The notes beneath the pieces are model-generated. The model was not told where the DNA came from, made no database searches, and saw nothing but the letters and a program-made list of their open reading frames with translations. A DNA stretch of 64,000 bases from Butyrivibrio sp. MC2013 (GTDB lineage Bacteria > Bacillota > Clostridia > Lachnospirales > Lachnospiraceae), in assembly GCF_000424585.1 (NCBI RefSeq), contig NZ_AUKE01000006.1:1-64000 (forward strand), read 5' to 3'. Each line of letters begins with the position of its first letter. Position 1 is the stretch's first letter. Below are positions 53,715-62,690 of this stretch, piece after piece. The translations under genes were made by a program, and so were the position numbers.

Positions 53715-54083
53715 TCATGTCTTTTTTTCACTTACTTCATCGATGGTCTTGATAATAGCATTTTCATCAAGGGGTTTGGCTATGAATTCCACAGCGCCTA
53801 TCTTCAAAGCTTCCATCATCTTCTGCTTCTGATTTGCAGCAGTCACCATGACGACTTTGGCATGGGGATCATTGGATATGATCACCTTGAGAGACTCGAT
53901 ACCATCCATCTCTGGCATTGTAATATCCATGGTTACAAGGTCGGGCTTAAGATTGTTATAAAGATCAGCTCCTTCCCTGCCATTAACAGCTTCTCCAACA
54001 ACCGAATGTCCACCTCTCTCGAGGATATCTCTAAGCACTCTTCTGGACGTCCTTGAATCATCTACAATCAGTATATTCGCCAT
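53715..54083 (-). CDS. CheY-like single-domain response regulator
   Basis: 122 residues, a receiver domain only: acidic D8/D9, phospho-acceptor Asp53 in LVTMDITMPEMDG and Lys in FIAKPLD. It lies 27 bases after a protein with a CheX-like phosphatase domain, so the two probably act together. Whether it controls motility or another output cannot be told, as no flagellar switch genes are here. Confidence 0.9.
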   Translation of the reverse strand: MANILIVDDSRTSRRVLRDILERGGHSVVGEAVNGREGADLYNNLKPDLVTMDITMPEMDGIESLKVIISNDPHAKVVMVTAANQKQKMMEALKIGAVEFIAKPLDENAIIKTIDEVSEKKT

Positions 54084-54110
54084 AGCTTTCCTCCATGTAC
54101 ACTATTATTA

Positions 54111-54998
54111 TCAATGCAGCTCGGTTGCTTCAGCCTTGGAGATATTAAGGAATATATTAGCATTCCCAACTTGCAAAGGTAATGAACAAATATCTGTTGA
54201 TACAATATTAGCAAATGTCGTTTTATATATCGGCGGTTCCAGCTCAACAAGAAGAGTCTCTGTACTAACTTCTGTTGCATAGAGTCCATTAATACAGTTG
54301 ATAAGTTCACAGAGGGCATCCATTACATCCTCTCTGGTCTCCAGGAACTCTTCCTTGGTATAGAGCATTGCAGCACTTTGGAGATCCTGATAAGAACCTG
54401 ACACTGATGTCATAAGTCCCGAGCCGCCTGTCATTGCCTGATATCCCACACATTCACCGGTCACTGATGACTTCTTTGTCATATAACCTATGCTGATGTG
54501 GGGATCCAGAAGTCTGTATATAGTCTTGATGGCGATGGTGAACAGACGCCTGATATCATCATCAGCGTCCTTGGCAAAGATAGGGACTATCCTGTCCAGA
54601 TCATTGTTTCTGAGGGCTTCCATCTCAGACTCCATAAGTCCGTTTTGAATCTGATAGGCGTGAGTCTCGGCATAAATATCATCCAAAGTCATGATACCGC
54701 TATCGACGATAGCCTGACAAAAGGACATATATTCATTGCCCTGACGCTCAAGCAGTCTCTCCACTTGACTTTCTGTCAGATAACCTTTCTCCACAGCAAG
54801 ATCACCAAAACGCTTGTCGTGGGCCGCCTGAAGCGAATTGATCTCCTCTGCCTGCGGTATTGTCATAAGATGTTCGGTAACGGCTATGACACCCAGCCTG
54901 GCTCTGCTTCTTCCCTGGAGCTCATACACTCTTTCAAGCTGATTGTCTGTGATCTTATCTCGGCTTATGAGGAAATTGCCCATTAACCTGTCAAACAT
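54111..54998 (-). CDS. CheX-like chemotaxis phosphatase domain protein with MshEN-like N-terminus
   Basis: 295 residues. The N-terminal part (LLISRDKITDNQLERVYELQ-type, then FGDLAVEKGYLTESQVERLLERQ) resembles the MshEN/T2SSE-N fold, which in some proteins binds cyclic di-GMP. The C-terminal part (about 145-295) looks like the CheC/CheX family, with one ExxN motif (E231, N234) in CELINCINGLY, the layout of CheX phosphatases that dephosphorylate CheY-P. It is directly upstream of a CheY-like gene. The combination suggests a cyclic di-GMP-responsive switch (inference). Confidence 0.7.
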   Translation of the reverse strand: MFDRLMGNFLISRDKITDNQLERVYELQGRSRARLGVIAVTEHLMTIPQAEEINSLQAAHDKRFGDLAVEKGYLTESQVERLLERQGNEYMSFCQAIVDSGIMTLDDIYAETHAYQIQNGLMESEMEALRNNDLDRIVPIFAKDADDDIRRLFTIAIKTIYRLLDPHISIGYMTKKSSVTGECVGYQAMTGGSGLMTSVSGSYQDLQSAAMLYTKEEFLETREDVMDALCELINCINGLYATEVSTETLLVELEPPIYKTTFANIVSTDICSLPLQVGNANIFLNISKAEATELH

Positions 54999-55051
54999 AA
55001 TCTCCGCCTTCCTTAATGTACTAGCTGCACCCTCAATTATTATCGGCTTAT

Positions 55052-56386
55052 TTAGTTGTTATCATTACCCTCATCTGCATCTTCCTTTTTGTCTTCGGAA
55101 GCTTTGGGAAGGGGCATCTGTATTATCTTGCCTGCTACATCTTCGGCGCTGGCTCTCTTTATCATATCCGCCTGTGACATAGGCTTCTTTGGAGCAGTAT
55201 TCAGGATCTTGCTCTTATTGGATGCCATGGAGCTGGCATATACCATAGCCATATTATCCTTTTGTACCAGTATATTCTCTCCCATGGGGTTAATGGCTAT
55301 GCCGTCCTTGTCCTGGATAAAGCGAAGGATCTCACCAAAGCCAAATATTCCTCCCTGGAATCCATCCTTACCAAATCTCTTGCCAAACTCAAAGCCATCC
55401 GTAAATACAGGAAGCATCACCATACCATTCTTGAGCTTCATGATAGGGAATCTGAGTTTGGTGGATGCATCAAACTTCACCTTGCCATCCGGGGTAAAAT
55501 CAGCTTTACCCTCATACTGCAGGGGAACGATAAACTTGGCAGAAGCTGCCAATGTCATCATCTTGCCATTCTTCTGAGCCAGGTTCTCATTTCTCTTCTC
55601 ATATTTAACCGGCCAGCGAAGCTCTGAAAGAAAATCCAGCATAGCCAGTCTAAGAGCAGGATTGACGGGATTCATCTTGTCATCTCCGCCTATAACTGAC
55701 GGAGGAGCCACGATCTCGCTCCTGGAGAACCTTGCCTTGTATCTGCCATTATCAATGACGATCTTCTCGATACCCAGATAATAAAGGAAATCAAAGAAGC
55801 CCTTGGATTCAGCTCCTGCGCCTTCCGGATGAGCAGGACATTCCTTGACATCGATCTTTCTGTACTGGCGCCTGTATGCTTCAGAGACCTTTTCAGCCAG
55901 ATCCTTCTCCAGGTAAATATATGCAAATCCATTATCAACAAAAGGATAACTTGTAGCTGCATCATACAGGCAATATATATTCTCGGCATTTCTGATCCTG
56001 CCCAGCAGTTCATTATAAAGTGTTCTGTGATTCTCAGAGAAATTCTCCAGCTTTTCCTTGGAGTTATAATATTCCAAAGCTGTGAGAACAAATAGCAATT
56101 CAGGAAGAGACAGGAAGCGGATAGTCTCATAACTGATCTTCTCCTCAAAGATCATCTGTCCAATCTCTTCCTTTCTCTCTTCGCTTATAGGATCATCCAT
56201 GACCTCCACGCTGCTGCCTTCGGTCTTGATCCTTGATATAGGCATGGGCTTTGGCCATCCCAGCCCTTCATGTGAAGCCTTCTGTCTTTCAACAAGGCTC
56301 TTTGCCTCGGCTTCCTTCTTTTCCTGAGCCTCTTTCTGAGCCTCAGCTTCTTTTTTCTTCCCCCCAAACAGATCTAAAAATCCCAT
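55052..56386 (-). CDS. SseB-family protein with charged N-terminal coiled segment
   Basis: About 444 residues. It starts MGFLDLFGGKKKEAEAQ, followed by a lysine/glutamate-rich coil of about 30 residues. The C-terminal 170 residues match the SseB N-terminal domain family (AASAKFIVPLQYEGKADF, GMVMLPVFTDGFEFGKRFG). The SseB fold is found in many Gram-positive proteins with unknown role; it is not the Salmonella secretion chaperone. The ATG at 56386 is chosen from the start of recognisable sequence; the SD (AGGGGAAAG) is somewhat distant. Confidence 0.65.
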   Translation of the reverse strand: MGFLDLFGGKKKEAEAQKEAQEKKEAEAKSLVERQKASHEGLGWPKPMPISRIKTEGSSVEVMDDPISEERKEEIGQMIFEEKISYETIRFLSLPELLFVLTALEYYNSKEKLENFSENHRTLYNELLGRIRNAENIYCLYDAATSYPFVDNGFAYIYLEKDLAEKVSEAYRRQYRKIDVKECPAHPEGAGAESKGFFDFLYYLGIEKIVIDNGRYKARFSRSEIVAPPSVIGGDDKMNPVNPALRLAMLDFLSELRWPVKYEKRNENLAQKNGKMMTLAASAKFIVPLQYEGKADFTPDGKVKFDASTKLRFPIMKLKNGMVMLPVFTDGFEFGKRFGKDGFQGGIFGFGEILRFIQDKDGIAINPMGENILVQKDNMAMVYASSMASNKSKILNTAPKKPMSQADMIKRASAEDVAGKIIQMPLPKASEDKKEDADEGNDNN

Positions 56387-56469
56387 CGATATACTTTCCC
56401 CTTCAGCTGTCAGACATTTACAGGTCCCAAGCTGTAGTCCTTTCATGAATATGATTTGATTATACTTTA

Positions 56470-57762
56470 TTATAATTGCGTACGCAAACTAACATCAGAG
56501 CGGTAAAAAGCCTCTGCTCCCCTGGCCATAAATGAAGGATCCAGAGCTCCTGCTGTCTCATAAGGTGAGTGCATAGCCAGCTGAGCAAGTCCGATATCCA
56601 CAGTCCTGACAGGGATCTGAGTACTGGAGATATTTCCGAGAGTGGAACCCCCGGGCATATCACTCCTGTTGGTAAATGCCTGATAAGGAATACCGGCTTT
56701 ATTCAAAATATATTTTAAAACAGCCTCAGACGCGCCGTCAGTTGTATACCTCTGATTTGCATTATATTTAATGACTATACCCTTGTTCATAAAGGGCCTG
56801 TTAACAGGATCGGCTTTGTCTGAATAATTGGGATGTACTGCATGAGCATTATCTGCTGAGAGCATAAAGCTGCCTGCTATGGACCTGTAATAATCTTCAC
56901 TGCTCCTGCCCATACTGTCACCGATCCTGATAAGAGTGTCCTTCAGGAATGTAGAAGCTGCTCCCTGTCTGGTACCACTTCCTACTTCCTCATTATCAAA
57001 TACACAATGAAGGCATACATACTTATCGTTTTCAGCTTCCATAAAACCTCTGAAGGTGGTATAGACACATTCCAGATCATCCAGTCTTGATGCTGATATA
57101 TATTCGCTGGATGCTCCCCAGACACTGGGGGCCACTCTGTTATAGAGAAAGAGATCGCTTCCCAGTATAGAGGATGCCTTAACACCTGCCACCTCAGCTA
57201 TTGTCTCCATAAAAGCAGGAGCATCCGCGCTTCCATACAAAGGTATCATATCCTTTTGGGCATTGAAACTGTAGCCTTTATTGGCTTCCCTATTCATATG
57301 GATAGCCAGGGAAGGCATCATGACAAGGTCCTTGTCCACATTGACCAGCTTCATATTGATGCTGCTGCCTCTTCCCTTAACATATACACGTCCTGCCACT
57401 GACAGAGGCCTGTCAAACCAGGGTCCATCCAGCATTCCGCCGTAGCCTTCCACATTCAGGCTTACATATGCATCCATTCTCCTCAGCTCAGGATTCTCTT
57501 TGATCTTAAAAGACGGAGAATCAGAATGTGATGCTGTCATCAAAAAGCCCTTATAATCTTTACCGGGCACCTTAAATGAAATAATAGCAGAGCCGTTTCT
57601 TGTGACATAATATCTGCCGCCAGCCTTCAGCTTCCAGGCATCTGCCTCTTCAAGCCTGATAAAGCCTTTTTTATCAAGCTCTGTTATCAGATTATTAACC
57701 GCATGATATGGAGAGCAGGACTTCCATACATAGTCCAGCATCCCCTTTGTGATCTTATCCAT
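56470..57762 (-). CDS. apeB: M18-family aminopeptidase
   Basis: 430 residues. Zinc-binding blocks are TASHSDSPSFKIKENPEL, DNEEVGSGTRQGAAS and, near the end, NRSDMPGGSTLGNI and AMHSPYETAGALD. It removes N-terminal residues, usually acidic or hydrophobic, from peptides in the cytoplasm. The upstream cysE gene ends 39 bases before. Confidence 0.94.
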   Translation of the reverse strand: MDKITKGMLDYVWKSCSPYHAVNNLITELDKKGFIRLEEADAWKLKAGGRYYVTRNGSAIISFKVPGKDYKGFLMTASHSDSPSFKIKENPELRRMDAYVSLNVEGYGGMLDGPWFDRPLSVAGRVYVKGRGSSINMKLVNVDKDLVMMPSLAIHMNREANKGYSFNAQKDMIPLYGSADAPAFMETIAEVAGVKASSILGSDLFLYNRVAPSVWGASSEYISASRLDDLECVYTTFRGFMEAENDKYVCLHCVFDNEEVGSGTRQGAASTFLKDTLIRIGDSMGRSSEDYYRSIAGSFMLSADNAHAVHPNYSDKADPVNRPFMNKGIVIKYNANQRYTTDGASEAVLKYILNKAGIPYQAFTNRSDMPGGSTLGNISSTQIPVRTVDIGLAQLAMHSPYETAGALDPSFMARGAEAFYRSDVSLRTQL

Positions 57763-57801
57763 ATTAACCTCTGTTGTATGTCAGTATATTTATATATGCT
57801 T

Positions 57802-58764
57802 TTATTCCTTGCAGCAATCCTTACACAGCCAGTCATTCTGACTGAATTCATCAGGACTCTTCATCACGCCGTCGCTTCCCTTATAAATCAGTTCCTGGCC
57901 TCTGATGGACACCCTGGTATTATCCGGCACGGAAGTGGTGATAAAGCAGTTGGAGCCTATCACGGAATCGTGACCTATCACTGTCTCTCCTCCCAAAATG
58001 GAAGCACCGGAATAGAGGGTGACATTATCTTCAATTGTGGGATGCCTCTTCACTCCTCGAAGAGTCTGTCCGCCCCTGGTAGAGAGTGCACCAATAGTCA
58101 CACCCTGATATACCTTGACATGCTCGCCGATCACCGAGGTCTCACCTATGACCACGCCTGTACCGTGGTCGATCATAAAGTACTTGCCAATATTGGCACC
58201 CGGATTGATATCAATACCTGTACGGCTGTGAGCATACTCAGTCATCATCCTGGGGATAAGGGGCACCTGAAGGAGATAGAGCTCGTGAGCTATCCTGTTG
58301 ATAGTGGTAGCCAACAGGCCCGGATAACACAGGATGATCTCTTCCTTGCCAAGAGCTGCAGGATCGCCATCATAAGTAGCCTGCACATCTGTGTCTACAA
58401 ACTCCCTGATATGAGGTATCCTCATACCAAATTCGCTGCTAAGCTTCCTGGCAGCTTCCTTGCGGACACTCTCTTCAGTACCTGCATAATCCTCACTGTA
58501 ATTCAGCGCCGTGGTGATCTGTTTCTCCAGGTTATATATCACGTCCTCTATGAGCACAGATATCCTGTTACGGTTATTAAAGCTCTTGTATACGTGATCT
58601 CTGTAATATCCGGGAAAAATAATATTGAGAAGCTTGACAGTGATATTCTCAACCGCCCTTATATCAGGTTGGTTAAAAACATCCATATGATCGATATCCC
58701 GCTTCCTGTCGTAGTCTTGAAAGATCGTCTTGATTATACGATCGATATTGTAATCGCTAGACAT
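57802..58764 (-). CDS. cysE: Serine O-acetyltransferase
   Basis: About 320 residues with a long N-terminal helical part and a C-terminal left-handed beta-helix: GIDINPGANIGKYFMIDHGT (catalytic His), VVIGETSVIGEHVKVYQGVT and VKRHPTIEDNVTLYSGASIL. It makes O-acetylserine for cysteine synthesis. The N-terminal length matches the long SAT type of anaerobes. The ATG at 58764 follows AAAGGGT; an earlier frame to 58824 lacks a ribosome site. Confidence 0.94.
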   Translation of the reverse strand: MSSDYNIDRIIKTIFQDYDRKRDIDHMDVFNQPDIRAVENITVKLLNIIFPGYYRDHVYKSFNNRNRISVLIEDVIYNLEKQITTALNYSEDYAGTEESVRKEAARKLSSEFGMRIPHIREFVDTDVQATYDGDPAALGKEEIILCYPGLLATTINRIAHELYLLQVPLIPRMMTEYAHSRTGIDINPGANIGKYFMIDHGTGVVIGETSVIGEHVKVYQGVTIGALSTRGGQTLRGVKRHPTIEDNVTLYSGASILGGETVIGHDSVIGSNCFITTSVPDNTRVSIRGQELIYKGSDGVMKSPDEFSQNDWLCKDCCKE

Positions 58765-58865
58765 AACTACCCTTTCATATATGGTGAATTCTTTAATCTG
58801 CGCAATATAGAAATTATACCACAAATCATCGATGGAGATACGAAAGAAAGCCCTAAACGCAAAGA

Positions 58866-58894
58866 TACCAGACCACGCAAAGCGCTGTCTGGTA
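58866..58894 (-). other. Hairpin between the TWQG-family genes and cysE
   Basis: TACCAGAC (58866-58873) pairs with GTCTGGTA (58887-58894), with a weak T-run on the minus strand. It may partly terminate the 59023-59762 gene pair. Confidence 0.4.
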
Positions 58895-59022
58895 CATGCT
58901 AACCCCCCTGAATTCCTCTTTTAACCCTCACACGACACAAGAATAAGCGGAATCCAAATAATAATGCTCATCCTTGCCGGATCAGAATCTCCTCACGGAT
59001 CATCCAATCTTATATATGAGTA

Positions 59023-59484
59023 TCACGGTTCCCACGCCGCGCCCATATCTTCATCCATCATACGTATAAGCTCCCATGCACTCTCAAAATCTCTGCACTG
59101 GTCCTTCTCTGCCCATACGAACTGACCCTGCCAGGTAGCACGCTGACGGTACTTTACCTGGATGATAAAGGTTGCTTCATCGCCACGGTTTTCCATGAGA
59201 CGTTCTATTTTCTCTTTAAAGCTGCCGTTTCTGATATCTATATCTTCAGAAGTTCTGTCCTTTCCGTCCTTTCTGAAGCTCCTCATATTGATCGCGCTCT
59301 GGGGATAATCCCATGAATCATAAAGATTATCCATAGTGATCAGCATGTCGTTGGTCCCAACGAACCTGCGAGGCTCATCCGTATAGGGATCCCACATTCG
59401 ACCGTAGAAATCACCGTTAGCATTGCCATCAATACCTATACATATCAGATTCGGAGCAAATAATTGCTTTTGAATCTTTTCCAT
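59023..59484 (-). CDS. Uncharacterised TWQG-motif protein, longer paralogue
   Basis: 153 residues. The last 50 (ATFIIQVKYRQRATWQGQFV, then FESAWELIRMMDEDMG) repeat the core of the next gene upstream. The first 75 residues (LICIGIDGNANGDFYGRMWD, LYDSWDYPQSAINMRSF) look like a separate small domain. Similar paired domains occur in uncharacterised clostridial proteins I recall without function. No signal peptide or membrane span is visible, so it should be cytoplasmic. Confidence 0.65.
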   Translation of the reverse strand: MEKIQKQLFAPNLICIGIDGNANGDFYGRMWDPYTDEPRRFVGTNDMLITMDNLYDSWDYPQSAINMRSFRKDGKDRTSEDIDIRNGSFKEKIERLMENRGDEATFIIQVKYRQRATWQGQFVWAEKDQCRDFESAWELIRMMDEDMGAAWEP

Positions 59485-59495
59485 TAATTAGCCCT

Positions 59496-59762
59496 TTATA
59501 AAGTAGATGAATCCGCTATTTCACTATTCTCTTCATTAATAGCTCCATCCATTAACTTCAGTAGTTCAAGTGCGCTTCTGAAGGTCTCCTTCCTGCCGTT
59601 ATCAGCCCAGGTCACCTTACCCTGCCATGTACCATTCTGTTGATGTTGGATGTCAACAATAAAGGTGGCCTTGCCGCCCTGGCTGTCATTCAACTTATGC
59701 ATTCCCATGGATTCACACCCTTCCTCTGTGTTCTCCGTTTGCCCCAATGAATCCTGAACCAT
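59496..59762 (-). CDS. Uncharacterised TWQG-motif protein, short paralogue
   Basis: 88 residues; the core is ATFIVDIQHQQNGTWQGKVT followed by FRSALELLKLMDGAI. It shares ATFI, TWQG, WA and FxSAxELxxxMD with the neighbour 11 bases downstream, so the two are tandem paralogues and probably co-translated. The start is uncertain: the ATG at 59762 lacks a good ribosome site, and a later ATG around 59708 is possible. Function unknown. Confidence 0.6.
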   Translation of the reverse strand: MVQDSLGQTENTEEGCESMGMHKLNDSQGGKATFIVDIQHQQNGTWQGKVTWADNGRKETFRSALELLKLMDGAINEENSEIADSSTL

Positions 59763-59923
59763 TTTTCACATAATAACACATATCTATGGCTATACTTTAA
59801 CATTATGCATATCATGTAAAACATCATATTTCGGGGTATTTTTGAATACCATGGTCTTTTAGCGTACAATCAAGCATCAAAGCGCCTCTGAGGCTTTTTC
59901 TTACCAGAACTAAGGGCTTATGT

Positions 59924-61030
59924 TCACACTTCTCCCACTTCCAAAAGATATTCGATAAGGCGTCTATAACTATCCGCAAGGCCGTATACAGGTTTCCAGC
60001 CCAGTCCCTCAAGTTTTGAGGAGGAGAGCCTCAGCCGCACATCCCCTGCATATCCATATACATTATCTTCAGGAATATCATAAATGATCCTGATAATGCC
60101 ACCGGAGAGCTTGTCAGCTACCATCTCTGCCATAGCCGCTATGGTTGTATGGCTTTCTTCGTTGCAAACATTGTAAGCCTGCCCGTTATCACCTTTTACT
60201 GCTATGGTCAAAAGGCCTCTTACCACATCTGCACTGTAGCAATAATTGCCCTCAGAAAGCCCCCTTGTATGGAGGACGATGTTTTCCTTTCTGATCACGC
60301 TCCTTGCAAACTGGGCAAAGACTCTGTTCTCCCCGGGCAGCACTCCGGCGCCAAAGGTCTGGGCCAGTCTTGCTATCTTCACATCAAGGCCGTACTGGGA
60401 TGAATATGCCACGCAGAGATTCTCACACATGCGCTTGGTAAGAGGATAATTGCTCCTGATCTTGAGAGGATCCACATATCCCATGCATTCTTCAGTCACA
60501 GGCTTGTCACTATCCATAGTGCCATATACTTCCATAGAGGAAATATATACAAATGCTGTAGCGTTATTATCATGAGCCGATTCCAGCATCGCTTCAGTAC
60601 CGTCTATAGCAGCCCTTATAGTATCAACAGGCTTTTCAACCATAGTCCTGGAAGTTGTTACTGCAGCGCAGTGAAAATAATATAGGGCTCTGGAATCATC
60701 CCTGCCTTTAAGGGCAGAAGAAAGAACATCTATAGTCCCTTTCTTGTCGGTCAGATCTGACAGCACAAGGCTCAGATCCTTTCTCTCAAATGCCTCGCCG
60801 TATATAGAACGGAATTTGTCTTCATTCCTTGCCATGGCATATATATGGATATCAGCAGCCCTCATATCATTGATGGCTGCAAGGCTCCTGACAAGAAGTG
60901 AACCTATCAGTCCCGTAGCTCCGCTAATGACAATGTCACTTCCTTCAAGCTCAGCTATGGGAAGCTTCTCCCAATTTGCTATTTCCTTTAAGTCCTCTTC
61001 CAGTATGCTTCCTTCTGAATACAGAGACAC
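59924..61030 (-). CDS. NAD-dependent epimerase/dehydratase
   Basis: 368 residues of the extended SDR family. The nucleotide site is VISGATGLIGSLLVRSL (GxxGxxG, about 36-43), followed by the VYISSMEVYG strand and the catalytic YPLTKRMCE (Tyr-x3-Lys). It acts on a nucleotide-sugar, such as UDP-glucose or dTDP-sugar. It ends the wall-polymer export operon, 22 bases after the ABC ATPase. Confidence 0.88.
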   Translation of the reverse strand: MSLYSEGSILEEDLKEIANWEKLPIAELEGSDIVISGATGLIGSLLVRSLAAINDMRAADIHIYAMARNEDKFRSIYGEAFERKDLSLVLSDLTDKKGTIDVLSSALKGRDDSRALYYFHCAAVTTSRTMVEKPVDTIRAAIDGTEAMLESAHDNNATAFVYISSMEVYGTMDSDKPVTEECMGYVDPLKIRSNYPLTKRMCENLCVAYSSQYGLDVKIARLAQTFGAGVLPGENRVFAQFARSVIRKENIVLHTRGLSEGNYCYSADVVRGLLTIAVKGDNGQAYNVCNEESHTTIAAMAEMVADKLSGGIIRIIYDIPEDNVYGYAGDVRLRLSSSKLEGLGWKPVYGLADSYRRLIEYLLEVGEV

Positions 61031-61052
61031 TCTGCACCTCCGCTATGTATAT

Positions 61053-61898
61053 TTATGACTTCTTTGCTTTAGCTTCTTCCTTTTTGCGGCGCTCTTCTTC
61101 CTGGCGCTTTTGCCAGCCCTGGGCCAATTTGTCAATATCCGCTTGGGATTTGGGGAGCTTCTTGGTCATGAGAAATTCCTCATATGCATCGCAGTAGTGC
61201 TCCACATCATCAGTAAAGGCCACCTGCTTGCCATGATCAAGCCACAAGATCTTGTTGCACAGATCCCTGACCTGACTGATGGAGTGGCTGACCAAAAGAC
61301 CTGTAACACCGCTGTCCAGGATCTGCTTCATCTTATCCCCTGATTTTTTCTTAAAGGCTCCATCACCTACAGACAATACCTCATCCAGTATGATGATATC
61401 GGGATTTACAAGGCAGGCGATAGAGAACGCCAGCCTGCTCTTCATACCTGAAGAGAGCTGCTTGAACTCATAGTCCTGAAATTCCTCAAGCTCCGCAAAG
61501 CTTATGATCTCATCATATTTCTCATTGAGGAACTGTCTGGTATAACCCAGGAGAGCTCCCCTGAGATAGGTATTCTCTCGTACCGTCATATCTCCGTCAA
61601 AACCCGAAGCCAGTTCCAGAAGGGCAGCAATATGTCCCTTGGTCTTAAGGCTCCCGCTGGTGGGGATCATGATACCTGTTACCGCCTTTAAGAGTGTGGA
61701 CTTACCTGCTCCGTTGGAGCCTATGATGCCCAGCATATCGCCTTTTTCAAGCTTGAAGCTGATATCCTTGTCCGCCCAGAATTCCTTCACATGGTAATTG
61801 CCCTTAAGGCGGCGGATAATATATTCTTTGAGGCCTATAGCCTTGAAGTCGCCCGTCATATAACGGATGCTGACTTTATCACATTCTATAACCGACAT
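61053..61898 (-). CDS. Polysaccharide/teichoic acid export ABC ATPase (TagH/Wzt-like)
   Basis: 281 residues. Walker A GIIGSNGAGKSTLLK, signature LSSGMKSRLAFS, Walker B NPDIIILDEVLS. The DKDISFKLEKGDMLG region and overall length match the TagH/Wzt branch that exports O-antigen or wall teichoic acid chains. A charged tail (QEEERRKKEEAKAKKS) replaces a long carbohydrate-binding domain, so chain-length recognition by this subunit is unlikely. The permease gene ends 15 bases upstream. Confidence 0.92.
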   Translation of the reverse strand: MSVIECDKVSIRYMTGDFKAIGLKEYIIRRLKGNYHVKEFWADKDISFKLEKGDMLGIIGSNGAGKSTLLKAVTGIMIPTSGSLKTKGHIAALLELASGFDGDMTVRENTYLRGALLGYTRQFLNEKYDEIISFAELEEFQDYEFKQLSSGMKSRLAFSIACLVNPDIIILDEVLSVGDGAFKKKSGDKMKQILDSGVTGLLVSHSISQVRDLCNKILWLDHGKQVAFTDDVEHYCDAYEEFLMTKKLPKSQADIDKLAQGWQKRQEEERRKKEEAKAKKS

Positions 61899-61913
61899 GG
61901 TTCTTCTCCCTGA

Positions 61914-62690
61914 TCACAGATAATAAAGGAATGCATGATTATACTTCTTGTATATCCATCCGCCTATTAGCAGAGATATGCCTGCATAAAAGATACAGAG
62001 CAGGTGATACTCCGGTGACGGTATCAGTTCGTCTATCATAATGCATCTGAAATACTTGATGTAGACATAAACAGGATTGAGCAAAAAGAGTCTCTGGCCA
62101 AGAGGACTGAACCTGTCAACTGTATAGAATATAGCAGACACATAGGTCAGAAGTGTCAGCAGTACATCATATAGATATCTGATATCTCTAAAGAATACAA
62201 AGAGGGCAGATAGTATAAGGCCCACACCGATATTAAGCCCCAAAAGGCAGAGTATGGGAAAGACCAGCATGAACTGCCTGGGATGAAATCCTATGCCGTC
62301 AAATATACAAAAGATAAAATATACGCCAAGGGTAAGTCCGAAATTCACCAGCGCAGATACATTCTTGGAAAAGAGGAACATATACTTTGGCACATTTATC
62401 TTGGAGAATATCTTGGAATTGTTCAAAAGGCTGGTCATGCCATTCTTGGTGGATTCCTTGTAATAGGACAGCACCAGCTGACCACTGAACAGATAGATCA
62501 CATAATGCTCCATCCTGCCTCCAAAGAGGTTGGAGAAGACCATATACATGACCAGCAAAGTGAGAAGGGGTGAGAGTATGCTCCAGCCCATTCCCAAAAT
62601 GCTTCTCTTATACTTTTGTTTAAAATCTCTTTTGACCAGCTCCTCAAAGAGGAAGCTGTACTTCTGATAAGTATGGATTATTTTATTCAT
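61914..62690 (-). CDS. Polysaccharide/teichoic acid export ABC permease (TagG/Wzm-like)
   Basis: 258 residues with about six spans, PF01061 family: VKRDFKQKYKRSILGMGWSILSPLLTLLV is the typical amphipathic start. It pairs with the ATPase to pass lipid-linked polymer across the membrane. It overlaps the acyltransferase stop by 4 bases (ATGA), suggesting coupled translation. Confidence 0.92.
   Translation of the reverse strand: MNKIIHTYQKYSFLFEELVKRDFKQKYKRSILGMGWSILSPLLTLLVMYMVFSNLFGGRMEHYVIYLFSGQLVLSYYKESTKNGMTSLLNNSKIFSKINVPKYMFLFSKNVSALVNFGLTLGVYFIFCIFDGIGFHPRQFMLVFPILCLLGLNIGVGLILSALFVFFRDIRYLYDVLLTLLTYVSAIFYTVDRFSPLGQRLFLLNPVYVYIKYFRCIMIDELIPSPEYHLLCIFYAGISLLIGGWIYKKYNHAFLYYL

Noticed and set aside
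55052..56386. SseB protein as a secretion-system chaperone
   Set aside because: The shared name is misleading; this is the PF07179-like family in Gram-positives, with no secretion genes nearby.
58764..59022. T-box or other cysteine riboswitch before cysE
   Set aside because: I looked for the conserved T-box sequence near the start of cysE and did not find it; only a short hairpin is present.
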